NCBI GenBank assembly: GCA_016184235.1
Contig: JACPDC010000232.1
Location: 1-10,494 of the forward strand
Source of the DNA: Deltaproteobacteria bacterium
GTDB taxonomy: Bacteria; Desulfobacterota; Binatia; UBA9968
Direction of reading: 5' to 3'
DNA: 10,494 bases
Position 1 is the stretch's first letter, and each line of letters begins with the position of its first letter. The notes below the pieces were generated by a model. That model did no database searches and was not told the origin of the DNA. It saw only the letters and a list, made by a program, of their open reading frames with translations. The position numbers and the translations under genes are program-made. Of the stretch, positions 1-6,716 are shown in pieces.

Positions 1-936
1 GTGGGTGCGGGGCTGTTTTCCCGGCACAAAGGGGAGGTAAAGGCCGTCGACGGGGTCAGCCTGACGATCGAAGAGGGGGAGACTCTCGGGCTGGTGGGAG
101 AGTCGGGATGCGGGAAGTCCACCCTGGGCCGGACCATCCTGAGGCTGATCGAGCCGACGGCCGGCGCGGTCCACTTCCAGGGGAAAAACATCCTGTCGCT
201 CTCCCAGCGCCAGCTCCGCGACATGCGCCGGGAGATGCAGATCATTTTTCAGGACCCTTATGCCTCTCTCAATCCGCGCATGCGGGTGGGCGAGATCATC
301 GGCGAGGGGCTGGAGATCCACGACATTGCCAAGGGGAAGAAGAAGAGAGAGCGGGTCATGGAATTGCTCAATCAGGTCGGTCTCAGGGAAGAGCACTACG
401 ATCGTTATCCCCACGAGTTCAGCGGCGGCCAGCGCCAGAGGATCGGCATCGCCCGGGCATTGGCCGTGAACCCGAGATTCATCGTCGCGGACGAGCCGGT
501 CTCCTCGCTGGACGTCTCCATCCAGGCCCAGATCATCAATCTTCTCCAGGAGCTCCAGGAGAAAATGGACCTGACCTATTTTTTCATCTCGCATGATCTC
601 CGGGTGGTCGAGCACATCAGCCACCGCGTGGCGATCATGTACCTGGGGAAAATCGTGGAGATCGCCAATAGCGAGACGATTTACCGGGATGCCAAGCACC
701 CCTATACCCGCGCTCTTCTCTCAGCGGTTCCCATCCCTGATCCGAATCGTAAGAAGGAGCGGATCATCCTGGAGGGAGATGTGCCGAGCCCGGTCAACCC
801 GCCGCCGGGGTGCAGCTTCCATCCGCGCTGTGCCTACCGCGAGGAACTCTGCGACAAGGTCGAACCCAAGCTGGAGTTCGGCGCGGGCGGCCACGGGGTC
901 TCATGCCATGTGTTCGGGCCGGGAAAACGGATTTAA
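1..936 (+). CDS. Oligopeptide/dipeptide ABC transporter ATPase, OppF/DppF type (5' partial)
   Basis: Cytoplasmic ATPase of a peptide-type ABC importer; with a partner OppD/DppD-like ATPase it powers uptake through two membrane permeases. Visible: Walker A GESGCGKST (residues 33-41 from base 1), Q-loop Gln84 in FQDPYASLNP, ABC signature SGGQRQR (141-147), Walker B ending in Asp164-Glu165, and switch His198 in ISHDL. The C-terminal oligopeptide-transporter extension is present (PVNPPPGCSFHPRC), with Cys271, Cys277, Cys284 and Cys302; family structures show such cysteines binding an iron-sulfur cluster. The GTG at base 1 is probably not the start: family members carry roughly 20 more residues before the GLFSRHKGEVKAVDGV stretch, so the gene begins left of the window. 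OppF versus DppF cannot be decided without the upstream genes. As the last subunit gene it most likely closes an opp/dpp operon; the gap and terminator that follow separate it from greA. Confidence 0.95.
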   Translation: MGAGLFSRHKGEVKAVDGVSLTIEEGETLGLVGESGCGKSTLGRTILRLIEPTAGAVHFQGKNILSLSQRQLRDMRREMQIIFQDPYASLNPRMRVGEIIGEGLEIHDIAKGKKKRERVMELLNQVGLREEHYDRYPHEFSGGQRQRIGIARALAVNPRFIVADEPVSSLDVSIQAQIINLLQELQEKMDLTYFFISHDLRVVEHISHRVAIMYLGKIVEIANSETIYRDAKHPYTRALLSAVPIPDPNRKKERIILEGDVPSPVNPPPGCSFHPRCAYREELCDKVEPKLEFGAGGHGVSCHVFGPGKRI

Positions 937-949
937 ATAAACCGAAGCC

Positions 950-1014
950 AGCCGTTCAAATCGTTTTAAACAATTTGAACCTCTTGAACGGCTTGAACAG
1001 CCCCTTATGGGGCT
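950..1014. repeat. Inverted repeats downstream of the oppF-like gene
   Basis: Three stems can form. AGCCGTTCAA (950-959) pairs perfectly with TTGAACGGCT (984-993). Alternatively GTTCAAAT (954-961) pairs with ATTTGAAC (973-980), which excludes the first. A separate compact hairpin AGCCCC-TTAT-GGGGCT spans 999-1014. That hairpin is followed by A residues, not T, on the + strand, and on the - strand no T-run follows it, so it is not a standard intrinsic terminator in either direction. It may still protect the 3' end of the upstream transcript. Confidence 0.5.
953..997 (+). repeat. Degenerate 9-base tandem repeat, five units
   Basis: Five consecutive 9-base units start at 953, 962, 971, 980 and 989: CGTTCAAAT, CGTTTTAAA, CAATTTGAA, CCTCTTGAA, CGGCTTGAA. 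The last three share the TTGAA core, and TTGAAC recurs at exact 9-base spacing at 975, 984 and 993. The array lies between the oppF-like stop and the greA leader and codes for nothing evident. It resembles the short intergenic tandem repeats that litter some bacterial genomes; it also creates the inverted repeats listed for 950-1014. Confidence 0.6.
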
Positions 1015-1024
1015 AAAAACGGGG

Positions 1025-1052
1025 TTGATTTATCGGCTGGGGATGGTAAACT
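1025..1052 (+). promoter_or_regulatory. Possible weak sigma70-type promoter before greA
   Basis: TTGATT (1025-1030) and TAAACT (1047-1052) are separated by 16 bases; each matches the TTGACA / TATAAT consensus at 4 of 6 positions. Transcription would begin near 1059 and yield a leader of about 100 bases. This is a weak match chosen by eye. If it is the real promoter, the left arm of the 1032-1100 inverted repeat is not in the RNA. Confidence 0.2.
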
Positions 1053-1100
1053 CATCCGTCGGCATTTGATCAAAGCAAGAGAGAGCGGATCCCAGCCGAT
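1032..1100 (+). promoter_or_regulatory. Structured leader upstream of greA (long inverted repeat)
   Basis: ATCGGCTGGG (1032-1041) is the exact reverse complement of CCCAGCCGAT (1091-1100), closing a region that holds a small hairpin GGATG(1041-1045)/CATCC(1053-1057) and the perfect palindrome TTTGATCAAA (1065-1074). GGGATGG (1040-1046) is also exactly complementary to CCATCCC (1123-1129), which is the loop and right arm of the terminator downstream. The two pairings exclude each other, as in attenuators and riboswitches. I do not recognise a known riboswitch consensus. It could instead be chance or an operator site in DNA. Confidence 0.4.
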
Positions 1101-1108
1101 TTTGAGGG

Positions 1109-1146
1109 CCTCTCGGGAGTATCCATCCCGGGGGGTTTTTATTTTG
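1109..1146 (+). terminator. Rho-independent terminator just before greA
   Basis: Left arm CCTCTCGGGA (1109-1118), 7-base loop, right arm TCCCGGGGGG (1126-1135): ten continuous pairs, two of them G-U wobbles, followed at once by TTTTTATTTTG. This is a strong intrinsic terminator in the + direction. It ends only a few bases before the greA ribosome site and 17-27 bases before the start codon. It therefore either ends the upstream transcript, with greA transcribed from a promoter inside or read through, or acts as an attenuator in the greA leader. Confidence 0.75.
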
Positions 1147-1150
1147 TTTC

Positions 1151-1155
1151 AGGAG
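1151..1155 (+). promoter_or_regulatory. Ribosome binding site of greA
   Basis: AGGAG lies 7 bases before the ATG at 1163. It supports that ATG as the native greA start, and shows translation initiation signals survive although the reading frame is broken. It abuts the T-run of the terminator, so terminator formation and ribosome loading occupy neighbouring RNA. Confidence 0.7.
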
Positions 1156-1162
1156 TGAAGGT

Positions 1163-1533
1163 ATGGCGACTCAGGATGCCCGTGTTCCGATGACCTATCA
1201 GGGATACCAGCGCTTGATCGAGGAGCTCAAGCGCTTGAAGAGCGTGAGATCGAAGATAGGCTGGCGCGCGCCCAGGTTATCGAGGTCTCCAAGCTGTCGG
1301 GGGATAAAGTGGTTTTTGGCGCCACCGTCACCCTGGCGGACGGCAACACGGGCGACAAGGTTGCGTACCAGATCGTCGGTGATCACGAGGCGGAGCCGAA
1401 GAACGGAAAGATATCTATCAGCTCCCCGATAGCCAGGGCCCTGATCGGCAGGAGTGAAGGAGACGAAGTCCAGGTCCGCACCCCCACGGGAATTCGCACC
1501 TTCGAGATTTTGCGCTTGGACTTTATCGACTGA
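1163..1533 (+). pseudogene. greA: Transcription elongation factor GreA, internally deleted and frameshifted
   Basis: Intact GreA (about 158 residues) enters the RNA polymerase secondary channel and triggers cleavage of backtracked RNA. The first frame from ATG 1163 reads a GreA start (PMTYQGYQRLIEELKRLKSV, residues 9-28), then becomes nonsense and stops at 1432. The C-terminal FKBP-like domain continues in another frame: EIEDRLARAQVIEVSKLSG from 1246, VVFGATVTL from 1309, and SSPIARALIG, to TGA 1531-1533. Against the E. coli protein about 38 residues are missing between KSVR and EIEDRLARAQ, including the DLxENAEY tip with the two acidic residues needed for cleavage. The frame offset fits a loss of about 112-115 bases (1 modulo 3). 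The junction lies near 1241-1250; a short CGTG homology could have mediated it. GTG 1309, with GGGGG five bases upstream, could in principle start the C-terminal domain alone. An assembly error remains possible. Confidence 0.85.
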
Positions 1534-1574
1534 ACCTCTCCCCGTTTGCGGGCCGGGCCTTTCTCTGAGGTGTC

Positions 1575-3506
1575 ATGTCTGTGTCTATCAGAAAGGCTGC
1601 ACTTCTTGCTCTTTGCCTGCCCCTTTTCCTTTTTCTTGCCTTTCGTTTGTCCCTAAACGCGTCAGAGATTACGATGGAGGCCCAGGTCGGCTTTCATGGT
1701 CTGTTCCAGCTGGGCCATCCCTTCCCATTGACAGTGAGCCTCTCCAACTCGGGCCGGCCGGTGGAAGGGACTCTGCAGGTGAAGGTATGGAAGGGAGGCC
1801 CCACCAAAGGGATCGATCCTTATCCATTTTACTATCAGCGAACGGTTCTCCTCTCCGCGCAATCTCAAAAGAGCTTTCAATTTACAGTGGATCCCGATTC
1901 CATCAGCCGGCCCCTCACGGTCACCTTCTTGGGCCCGGCAGCCGAGGCTTCCCAGGATATTGACTTGAGGCACCACTTCTCTCCTTCCCCCTTGAGCCTT
2001 TTGCTGACGGAAAACAGCGTCGCCCCGTCCGTTCCTTTGGCCTCGAACGCGTCGACTCCCCTCATACCTCTATCGATATCCCAGTTGCCGTCCGAGGCCC
2101 GGGCCTATCGGGGCGTGTCGACCATCGTATTCTACGAACAGTCCCTGCGCGATCTATCGAAGGCCCAGTCGGCGGCCCTGGAGACGTGGCTCGCCTCAGG
2201 CGGCGCCATCCTGGTTCTGGGCAGCATCCACTACGCCCTCTATCAAGAGCCGGCCATGAGCCGATTCCTTCCGGTCCGCGTCTTGGGATTGAAACGGTTC
2301 GCGTCTCTCCCCGGTTTGGAGAGCGCCTTTCAGGCAAAGGCCGCCCCGCTCAAGAATCTCCTCGCCCAGGATTCGCGGCTGGTCGAGGGCAAGGTCCTGC
2401 TCGAAGAGCAGGGCACTCCGATCCTGGTAGAGAGCAGCCGGGGGAGAGGGCGGGTCTGGTATCTTTCCTTGGACGTGGGGCGGCCGCCGCTGTCGCATTG
2501 GGATGGGCTCGCCCTGCTCTTTGGCCTTCTCGGCCCGTCCCACGAGGCGGAGCGAGCGCCGGCGCTGACCAGCTGGGATGAATCGGTGATTTCCCGGCTG
2601 TTGTGGAATCCGTCGTTTTTTGCCACATACGTGCCTATCCGCTCCTTTTTCCTGTGGCTGCTCTTTTATCTCGGAGGCCTGTCGCTGCTCGCCTGGCTGT
2701 GGCTGCGGCAACGGTGGCCGCGCCTGAGACTGGTGCAAGCCTTGCTCTCCCTGGTGGCCCTCGCCGGCTTCGGGGGATATCTCCATTTTGTTCGCGGCGG
2801 GAATATCCCGGATGGGGTCCTGGTCGCCTCGACGCTGCTGGAGAGCGTTGCGGGCGAATACGCGGAGGCCCAGTCCAACATAGCCCTTTTTTCCACGCAG
2901 CGGCGGGATTATAACCTTCGGGTCGAAAGCGGATGGAGCGGCCTCGAGCCGGTGCCCCGTACCGGGGTGTCCGATGCCGCCCTGGTCGTTCGCGAGGAAG
3001 GCGGCTCCAGCGGACTGAGCTTCCCGCTGGGGGAGTGGGATTACCGGCTCTTTAGGATTCGATCGGTGGCCCGTTTTCCGGTCCGCGTCGAGCTTGAGAA
3101 CAAGGGAGATCGCTTTTTCTTGAGACTCGCCAACCTCGGCTCCAGGGACCTCACGGAATGCTGGCTCGTCGTTCCCGGACAGCGCTTTTTCTTGGGCGAC
3201 ATTCTGCAGGGATCCAGTCAGACGCGGGAGTTTTCCGCCGCTCCGATGGGGGGCGAGGCCAAAAGACAAGAGAAGATAGACCTGCACGACATTCCCTTCG
3301 GGGACAAGACGCGCGAGCTGCTGATGCGCTATTCCTTTTTTCCCCAGGAGCAGGGGATGGCCCGCTGGGGAAGCGGCGCGGCGCTTTTTTTCGGGTGGGT
3401 GCGCGGCGCGCCGCGGCGCATTTGGGTCGATGATCCGCGGGTGATCGCTTACGAGTACTCGCTGTTTCGCGCCATCATCCCGCTCGATGACGAAGGGGAG
3501 CTATGA
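1575..3506 (+). CDS. Membrane-anchored periplasmic protein with glutamine-amidotransferase-like domain, unknown function
   Basis: 643 residues, first gene of the block. Residues 8-25 form a signal peptide or anchor (LALCLPLFLFLAF). Residues about 33-125 look beta-rich, with a GHPFPLTVSLSNSGRPVEG stretch typical of extracytoplasmic Ig-like domains. Residues about 180-318 resemble the amidotransferase-like domains of MoxR/BatA clusters (LSKAQSAALETWLASGGAIL, 194-213), but contain no cysteine, so a catalytic triad is absent. Two helices follow at about 356-377 and 385-407, then a beta-rich tail (415-643). Large parts are probably periplasmic. GAGG at 1567-1570 is only 4 bases from ATG 1575; GTG 1581, two codons on, has 10-base spacing and may be the true start. 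Its TGA overlaps the next gene's ATG, implying coupled translation. No promoter is evident in the 41 bases after greA. Family name uncertain; DUF4350-like is my best guess for the middle region. Confidence 0.8.
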   Translation: MSVSIRKAALLALCLPLFLFLAFRLSLNASEITMEAQVGFHGLFQLGHPFPLTVSLSNSGRPVEGTLQVKVWKGGPTKGIDPYPFYYQRTVLLSAQSQKSFQFTVDPDSISRPLTVTFLGPAAEASQDIDLRHHFSPSPLSLLLTENSVAPSVPLASNASTPLIPLSISQLPSEARAYRGVSTIVFYEQSLRDLSKAQSAALETWLASGGAILVLGSIHYALYQEPAMSRFLPVRVLGLKRFASLPGLESAFQAKAAPLKNLLAQDSRLVEGKVLLEEQGTPILVESSRGRGRVWYLSLDVGRPPLSHWDGLALLFGLLGPSHEAERAPALTSWDESVISRLLWNPSFFATYVPIRSFFLWLLFYLGGLSLLAWLWLRQRWPRLRLVQALLSLVALAGFGGYLHFVRGGNIPDGVLVASTLLESVAGEYAEAQSNIALFSTQRRDYNLRVESGWSGLEPVPRTGVSDAALVVREEGGSSGLSFPLGEWDYRLFRIRSVARFPVRVELENKGDRFFLRLANLGSRDLTECWLVVPGQRFFLGDILQGSSQTREFSAAPMGGEAKRQEKIDLHDIPFGDKTRELLMRYSFFPQEQGMARWGSGAALFFGWVRGAPRRIWVDDPRVIAYEYSLFRAIIPLDDEGEL

Positions 3507-4252
3507 GGGGCAACCCGATTTTTCGCGAGGGGATCGAGCTCTATCTCATCGAGGGCCATGGGTTCGTCGTCTATGGCTATTTCCTCGTGCTCCTTGCCGC
3601 GCTCGAGTTCTTGATCCTGTTTCTTCCCTCGATCGATCCGCAGGCCTGGGTGGGCCCGGCCAATCTTTTCAAGCTCTCCTCCGCGGCGGCCTTGCTGCTG
3701 ATCGTCTACTCCGTCCTGAGAATCGCCAATCAAGAGTTTGTCCCCTGGAGATTCATCGCCCTGAGGCGCTGGTTTGACGGAGAAAGGCTGAGCGTGTGGG
3801 ACGTGGCCCAGGGCCAGATCGCGCTTCTCTGCCTCCACGCCGCGCTCTTGGTGCTGCTCTGCGCCCCGCTCTTGATTTGGGCCGGGGCGATTACGCGAGC
3901 GCCGGCGGGCTCGGTCCTGTTCACCTTTTCCGTCCTGCTCTTCTACTCGCTGAGCTACGGCGTCTGGGCCCTGGCGGCGGTCACGGTTTGGGAGCGCAGG
4001 ATGGAAAGCCGGCAGGTTTTCATCCGCTGCCTGTTTATCTCCCTGGTCTTGCTCTCGGCGCTTTTTTATCCGCCCGTGAACCCGGTGGCCTTTCTTCTCT
4101 ATTATCTGGACAGGAGGGAGATGGCCCCGCTGGTTTTTTGGGGATGGAAATGGCCGGCTGCCTCGGTTCATTTCCTGTTCCATTTTCTTCTGCTGGGATC
4201 GGGGCTGCTCCTCTACGGGGCCGCGCTTCGCAAGCGGGAGGGCAAGCGGTGA
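3503..4252 (+). CDS. Six-helix membrane protein, possibly an ABC-2-type permease subunit
   Basis: 249 residues, almost wholly membrane. Hydrophobic helices at about 21-41, 54-73, 105-128, 136-162, 172-190 and 220-241, with a cytoplasmic-looking basic loop (VPWRFIALRRW, 80-90) and a basic C-terminus (LRKREGKR). Six helices and this size fit ABC-2-type export permeases, which in related clusters stand beside an ABC ATPase. No such ATPase lies between here and the right edge, and the OppF-like protein at the left belongs to an importer class, so the assignment is tentative. The ATG overlaps the preceding stop in ATGA (3503-3506), and the TGA overlaps the next start. Tight coupling suggests it forms a membrane complex with both neighbours. 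Confidence 0.8.
   Translation: MRGNPIFREGIELYLIEGHGFVVYGYFLVLLAALEFLILFLPSIDPQAWVGPANLFKLSSAAALLLIVYSVLRIANQEFVPWRFIALRRWFDGERLSVWDVAQGQIALLCLHAALLVLLCAPLLIWAGAITRAPAGSVLFTFSVLLFYSLSYGVWALAAVTVWERRMESRQVFIRCLFISLVLLSALFYPPVNPVAFLLYYLDRREMAPLVFWGWKWPAASVHFLFHFLLLGSGLLLYGAALRKREGKR
4236..4242 (+). promoter_or_regulatory. Ribosome binding site fixing the GTG start at 4249
   Basis: GGGAGGG lies 6 bases before GTG 4249, inside the last codons of the upstream gene. The open frame extends back to 3796, but only this site and the GTGA overlap with the upstream stop give a sensible start. Confidence 0.7.
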
Positions 4253-5670
4253 GCGCGTCTCTGCAGGAGAAATTCTCCGTCCTGATCGGCTGGGAGAAGC
4301 TCAAGAGAAGAGAGGCGCTCCTGATCTCGGCTCTCTGCTACTCGCTTCTTTTCTCTCTCGTGGCCTCGCCGGCAGCGGCGTTGCTGCCTCTGTGGGCCGA
4401 TCCGTTAGTTGTCCCGGCGGTTATTTTTCTGGTTCTGGCCCCCGCTCTTTTTCTTCTGCGTCCCTGGCGGACCGGAGACTCCCTGCGCGCGGTCTGGCTG
4501 CTCGACAGGACGCTCGGCATGGAGGAGCGGGCGATCACGGCCTGGGAGATCCTCGGCCGCGAAAAAAAAGGGTCCGCGGAGTTGTTGGTGCTCGAGGAGG
4601 CGGAGGGAAGACTTAAAGGGGTAGATCCCAAAGCGATCTTCCAGCGTCGGCTCACCTGGCAGGGGATTTCCGCTCCTCTGTTCTTCCTGCTCTGGCTGCT
4701 TTTTGTTTTTCTTGATGACGGCGCCCGTCTGGAGCGGAGCTTCAAGGCCTCCCAGGCAAGCAGGGCCGCGGCGCAGCTGCGGGAATTTTCCCGGGAGCTC
4801 CGGGACAGGGCGATATCCCAGGGACTCAGCGAGAGCCTCGAGATGGCCCGCGCCCTGGAGAGGGTCGCCGCGGAAAGACTCGCGGGGGAGGTCGACGAAA
4901 AGGGGCTGCAAGAGAACGTCGCCGGTTTGGCCGATGGGCTGCGCGGCAAGGAAGAGGCCGGGGCCGGCCTATCTGATCTTTCGTTCGCGATGGCCACGGC
5001 AGAGGGACTCCTGGATTTAAAGGCGGAGATGGAGGCGCTGAAAACGGCTCTTCTCCCGGACTCCGCCAAAGGTCAGGAAGGGCCGGGACGGGAGGCCCTG
5101 GAGCGGCTCGGCAACCTTCCCCGCCTCAAGGAAGAGATCGGAAAGAGGCTGCCGTCGTTTGAGAAGATCGAGACGAAGGATCTCCGGAGTCTCCTCGACA
5201 GGCTCGAGAAGCAGGTGGCGGCGGAGCTGGATCGCCGCACGCTCGTGGAGACCATGGAGTTTCTCGATCATCTGCTCAGGGGAATGGAGGCCAGGGAAAA
5301 TCAGCTGTTGACCGGGGAGGCCGGCCCGGCGGATCCGGGGCGGTCGGCGCAGACGGAAAGGGAGAAGGCAAGAGGGATCTTTCCGGGGGATCAGCCTGGG
5401 ACCAAGGAATCGGCGGAGCGCTCCCTCCCTCCCTTCAAGGCAAGCGCCGGGGCCCACTTGAAGGGGTTATTGGGAGAAGGAAAGGGAGGCAGCTTGTCAT
5501 TCCGGGGCGAGCCCAAGGGGGGCAAGAGCGAGGTTTCACAAGAGGAGATTCTCGCTTCCTACCGGCGGCAGGCCGAAGAGGAGCTTGCCTCCGAGCGCAT
5601 TCCGGAAGCGCTGCGGGAAACCGTGAAGAAATATTTTCTCTCCCTGGGAATGGCCGAGGGTAAAAAGTAG
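4249..5670 (+). CDS. Membrane-anchored coiled-coil protein of MoxR/VWA cluster (DUF4175-like), unknown function
   Basis: 473 residues from GTG 4249. Helices at about 22-40, 51-70 and 139-156 anchor it; the rest is hydrophilic. The stretch WLLDRTLGMEERAITAWEIL (84-103) matches a pattern I recall (leucine-rich 'LDRxLGLxERxxTAxE') from uncharacterised DUF4175-like proteins in such clusters. Residues about 160-350 are strongly helical, rich in Glu, Arg, Leu and Ala, and likely coiled coil. A Gly/Pro/Lys-rich linker (355-430) leads to a C-terminal helix (432-467: EEILASYRRQAEEELASERI, then a V-KKYF stretch). The long helical part probably lies outside the cytoplasm, given three helices, but topology is not certain. 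It overlaps the upstream gene by 4 bases and is 36 bases from MoxR. Function is unknown; a scaffold or partner for the VWA proteins is an inference. Confidence 0.8.
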   Translation: MSASLQEKFSVLIGWEKLKRREALLISALCYSLLFSLVASPAAALLPLWADPLVVPAVIFLVLAPALFLLRPWRTGDSLRAVWLLDRTLGMEERAITAWEILGREKKGSAELLVLEEAEGRLKGVDPKAIFQRRLTWQGISAPLFFLLWLLFVFLDDGARLERSFKASQASRAAAQLREFSRELRDRAISQGLSESLEMARALERVAAERLAGEVDEKGLQENVAGLADGLRGKEEAGAGLSDLSFAMATAEGLLDLKAEMEALKTALLPDSAKGQEGPGREALERLGNLPRLKEEIGKRLPSFEKIETKDLRSLLDRLEKQVAAELDRRTLVETMEFLDHLLRGMEARENQLLTGEAGPADPGRSAQTEREKARGIFPGDQPGTKESAERSLPPFKASAGAHLKGLLGEGKGGSLSFRGEPKGGKSEVSQEEILASYRRQAEEELASERIPEALRETVKKYFLSLGMAEGKK

Positions 5671-5706
5671 CATGCAGCCGGCCGAGGGCTGAACGGAGCG
5701 TTTATC

Positions 5707-6714
5707 ATGGAAGCAATAACCGAGATCCAGGAAAGAATGGCGCGCGCCCGCGGCGCCTTCGGCGAGGTCAAGGCCGAAATAGCGCGGGTCATCGTGGGCC
5801 ATGAAGAATTGATCGAGCAGATCTTCATGGCTCTGGTCTGCGGCGGTCACTGTCTGCTCGAAGGGGTGCCGGGCCTGGGAAAGACTCTGCTGGTGCGGAC
5901 CCTGGGAGAGATACTGAACCTTTCGTTTTCCCGGATACAGTTCACCCCGGATCTCATGCCCGCCGATATTACGGGCACCAATGTCCTCACGGACGACCCC
6001 TCGGGGAAGAAGCTCTTCGATTTTCAGCGCGGTCCTGTTTTTGCGCATATCGTATTGGCCGATGAGATCAATCGCGCTACTCCCAAGACCCAATCCGCTC
6101 TCCTGGAGTCCATGCAGGAACAGAGCGTCACCGTCGGGGGCAAGGTGCATCGTTTGCAAAGCCCCTTCATGGTGCTGGCGACGCAGAATCCCATCGAAAT
6201 GGAGGGAACCTACCCCTTGCCCGAGGCCCAGATCGATCGCTTCTTTTTCAAACTGATGGTCCGGTATCCCAGCCGCGGCGAGCTCGGACGAATTGCGGAT
6301 TTGACCACCGCCTCTCTGCCGCCTGCCCCAGACAAAGTCTTGGACGGGGACGGAGTGCTGGAGATCAGAGAATGGGTGCGCCAGGTCCCCGTGGCGGAGG
6401 CGGTCAAGGACTTTGCCGTGCGCCTGGTGCTCGCCACGCATCCGCAAGAGAGCCAAGGCGACGGCGCCCTGCCTTTGGCGCGACGGTTCGTTCTCTACGG
6501 CTCCAGCCCCAGGGGCCTGCAGAGTCTGATCCTCGCCGCCAAGGCGCGCGCCCTTCTCTCGGGAAGGCCGAACGTCTCCTTCAACGACATCCGGGCAGTC
6601 GCGCTGCCGGCCCTGCGCCACCGCATCATTCTGAATCTCGAGGCGGACGCCGAGGGGATGAACGTCGAGAAGATTCTGGCGGAAGCCCTGGAGCGCGTCG
6701 TGGAGGTGCCGTAA
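5707..6714 (+). CDS. MoxR-family AAA+ ATPase
   Basis: 335 residues, full length for the family. MoxR ATPases are cytoplasmic ring-forming AAA+ proteins that work with VWA-domain partners as chaperones for assembly or metal insertion. Visible motifs: Walker A GVPGLGKT (53-60), RIQFTPDLMPADITG (76-90), Walker B VLADEINR (116-123), TPKTQSALLESMQEQ (125-139), sensor 1 in ATQNP (158-162), LPEAQIDRF (171-179) with the arginine-finger region, and sensor 2 SSPRG (266-270). All nucleotide-handling residues are present, so it should be active. GGAG (5695-5698) lies 8 bases before the ATG. It stands directly before DUF58 (2 bases between stop and next ATG), the arrangement typical of the MRP subgroup of MoxR proteins. 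Its likely partners are the DUF58 protein and the double-VWA protein downstream; the final substrate is not apparent. Confidence 0.96.
   Translation: MEAITEIQERMARARGAFGEVKAEIARVIVGHEELIEQIFMALVCGGHCLLEGVPGLGKTLLVRTLGEILNLSFSRIQFTPDLMPADITGTNVLTDDPSGKKLFDFQRGPVFAHIVLADEINRATPKTQSALLESMQEQSVTVGGKVHRLQSPFMVLATQNPIEMEGTYPLPEAQIDRFFFKLMVRYPSRGELGRIADLTTASLPPAPDKVLDGDGVLEIREWVRQVPVAEAVKDFAVRLVLATHPQESQGDGALPLARRFVLYGSSPRGLQSLILAAKARALLSGRPNVSFNDIRAVALPALRHRIILNLEADAEGMNVEKILAEALERVVEVP
6702..6707 (+). promoter_or_regulatory. Ribosome binding site of the DUF58 gene
   Basis: GGAGGT, in the last codons of the MoxR gene, lies 9 bases before ATG 6717. It decides the DUF58 start even though the first codons after it are repeat sequence without family resemblance. 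Confidence 0.75.
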
Positions 6715-6716
6715 CT

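Noticed and set aside
999..1014. AGCCCC-TTAT-GGGGCT hairpin as the terminator of the oppF-like gene
   Set aside because: It is followed by A residues on the + strand and by no T-run on the - strand, unlike the good terminator at 1109-1146.
1032..1100. Known riboswitch class in the greA leader
   Set aside because: I compared by memory with c-di-GMP, fluoride, TPP, THF, SAH and glycine consensus cores and found no convincing match; kept only as a structured leader.
1163..1533. Programmed ribosomal frameshift in greA
   Set aside because: A shift would not restore the missing ~38 conserved residues of the coiled-coil tip, and I see no slippery heptamer at the junction; deletion explains the data better.
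2196..3287. Long open frame on the - strand (363 codons) opposite the 643-residue protein
   Set aside because: It lies wholly opposite a gene with clear signal peptide, helices and overlaps with its neighbour; the antisense product is a low-complexity Arg/Gln/Pro/Gly-rich string without motifs, as expected from a GC-rich antisense shadow.
3796..4248. Upstream extension of the coiled-coil gene in the same frame
   Set aside because: This part overlaps the six-helix gene, translates to low-complexity Gly/Ala/Arg sequence, and the GTG at 4249 has a proper ribosome site and stop-start overlap.
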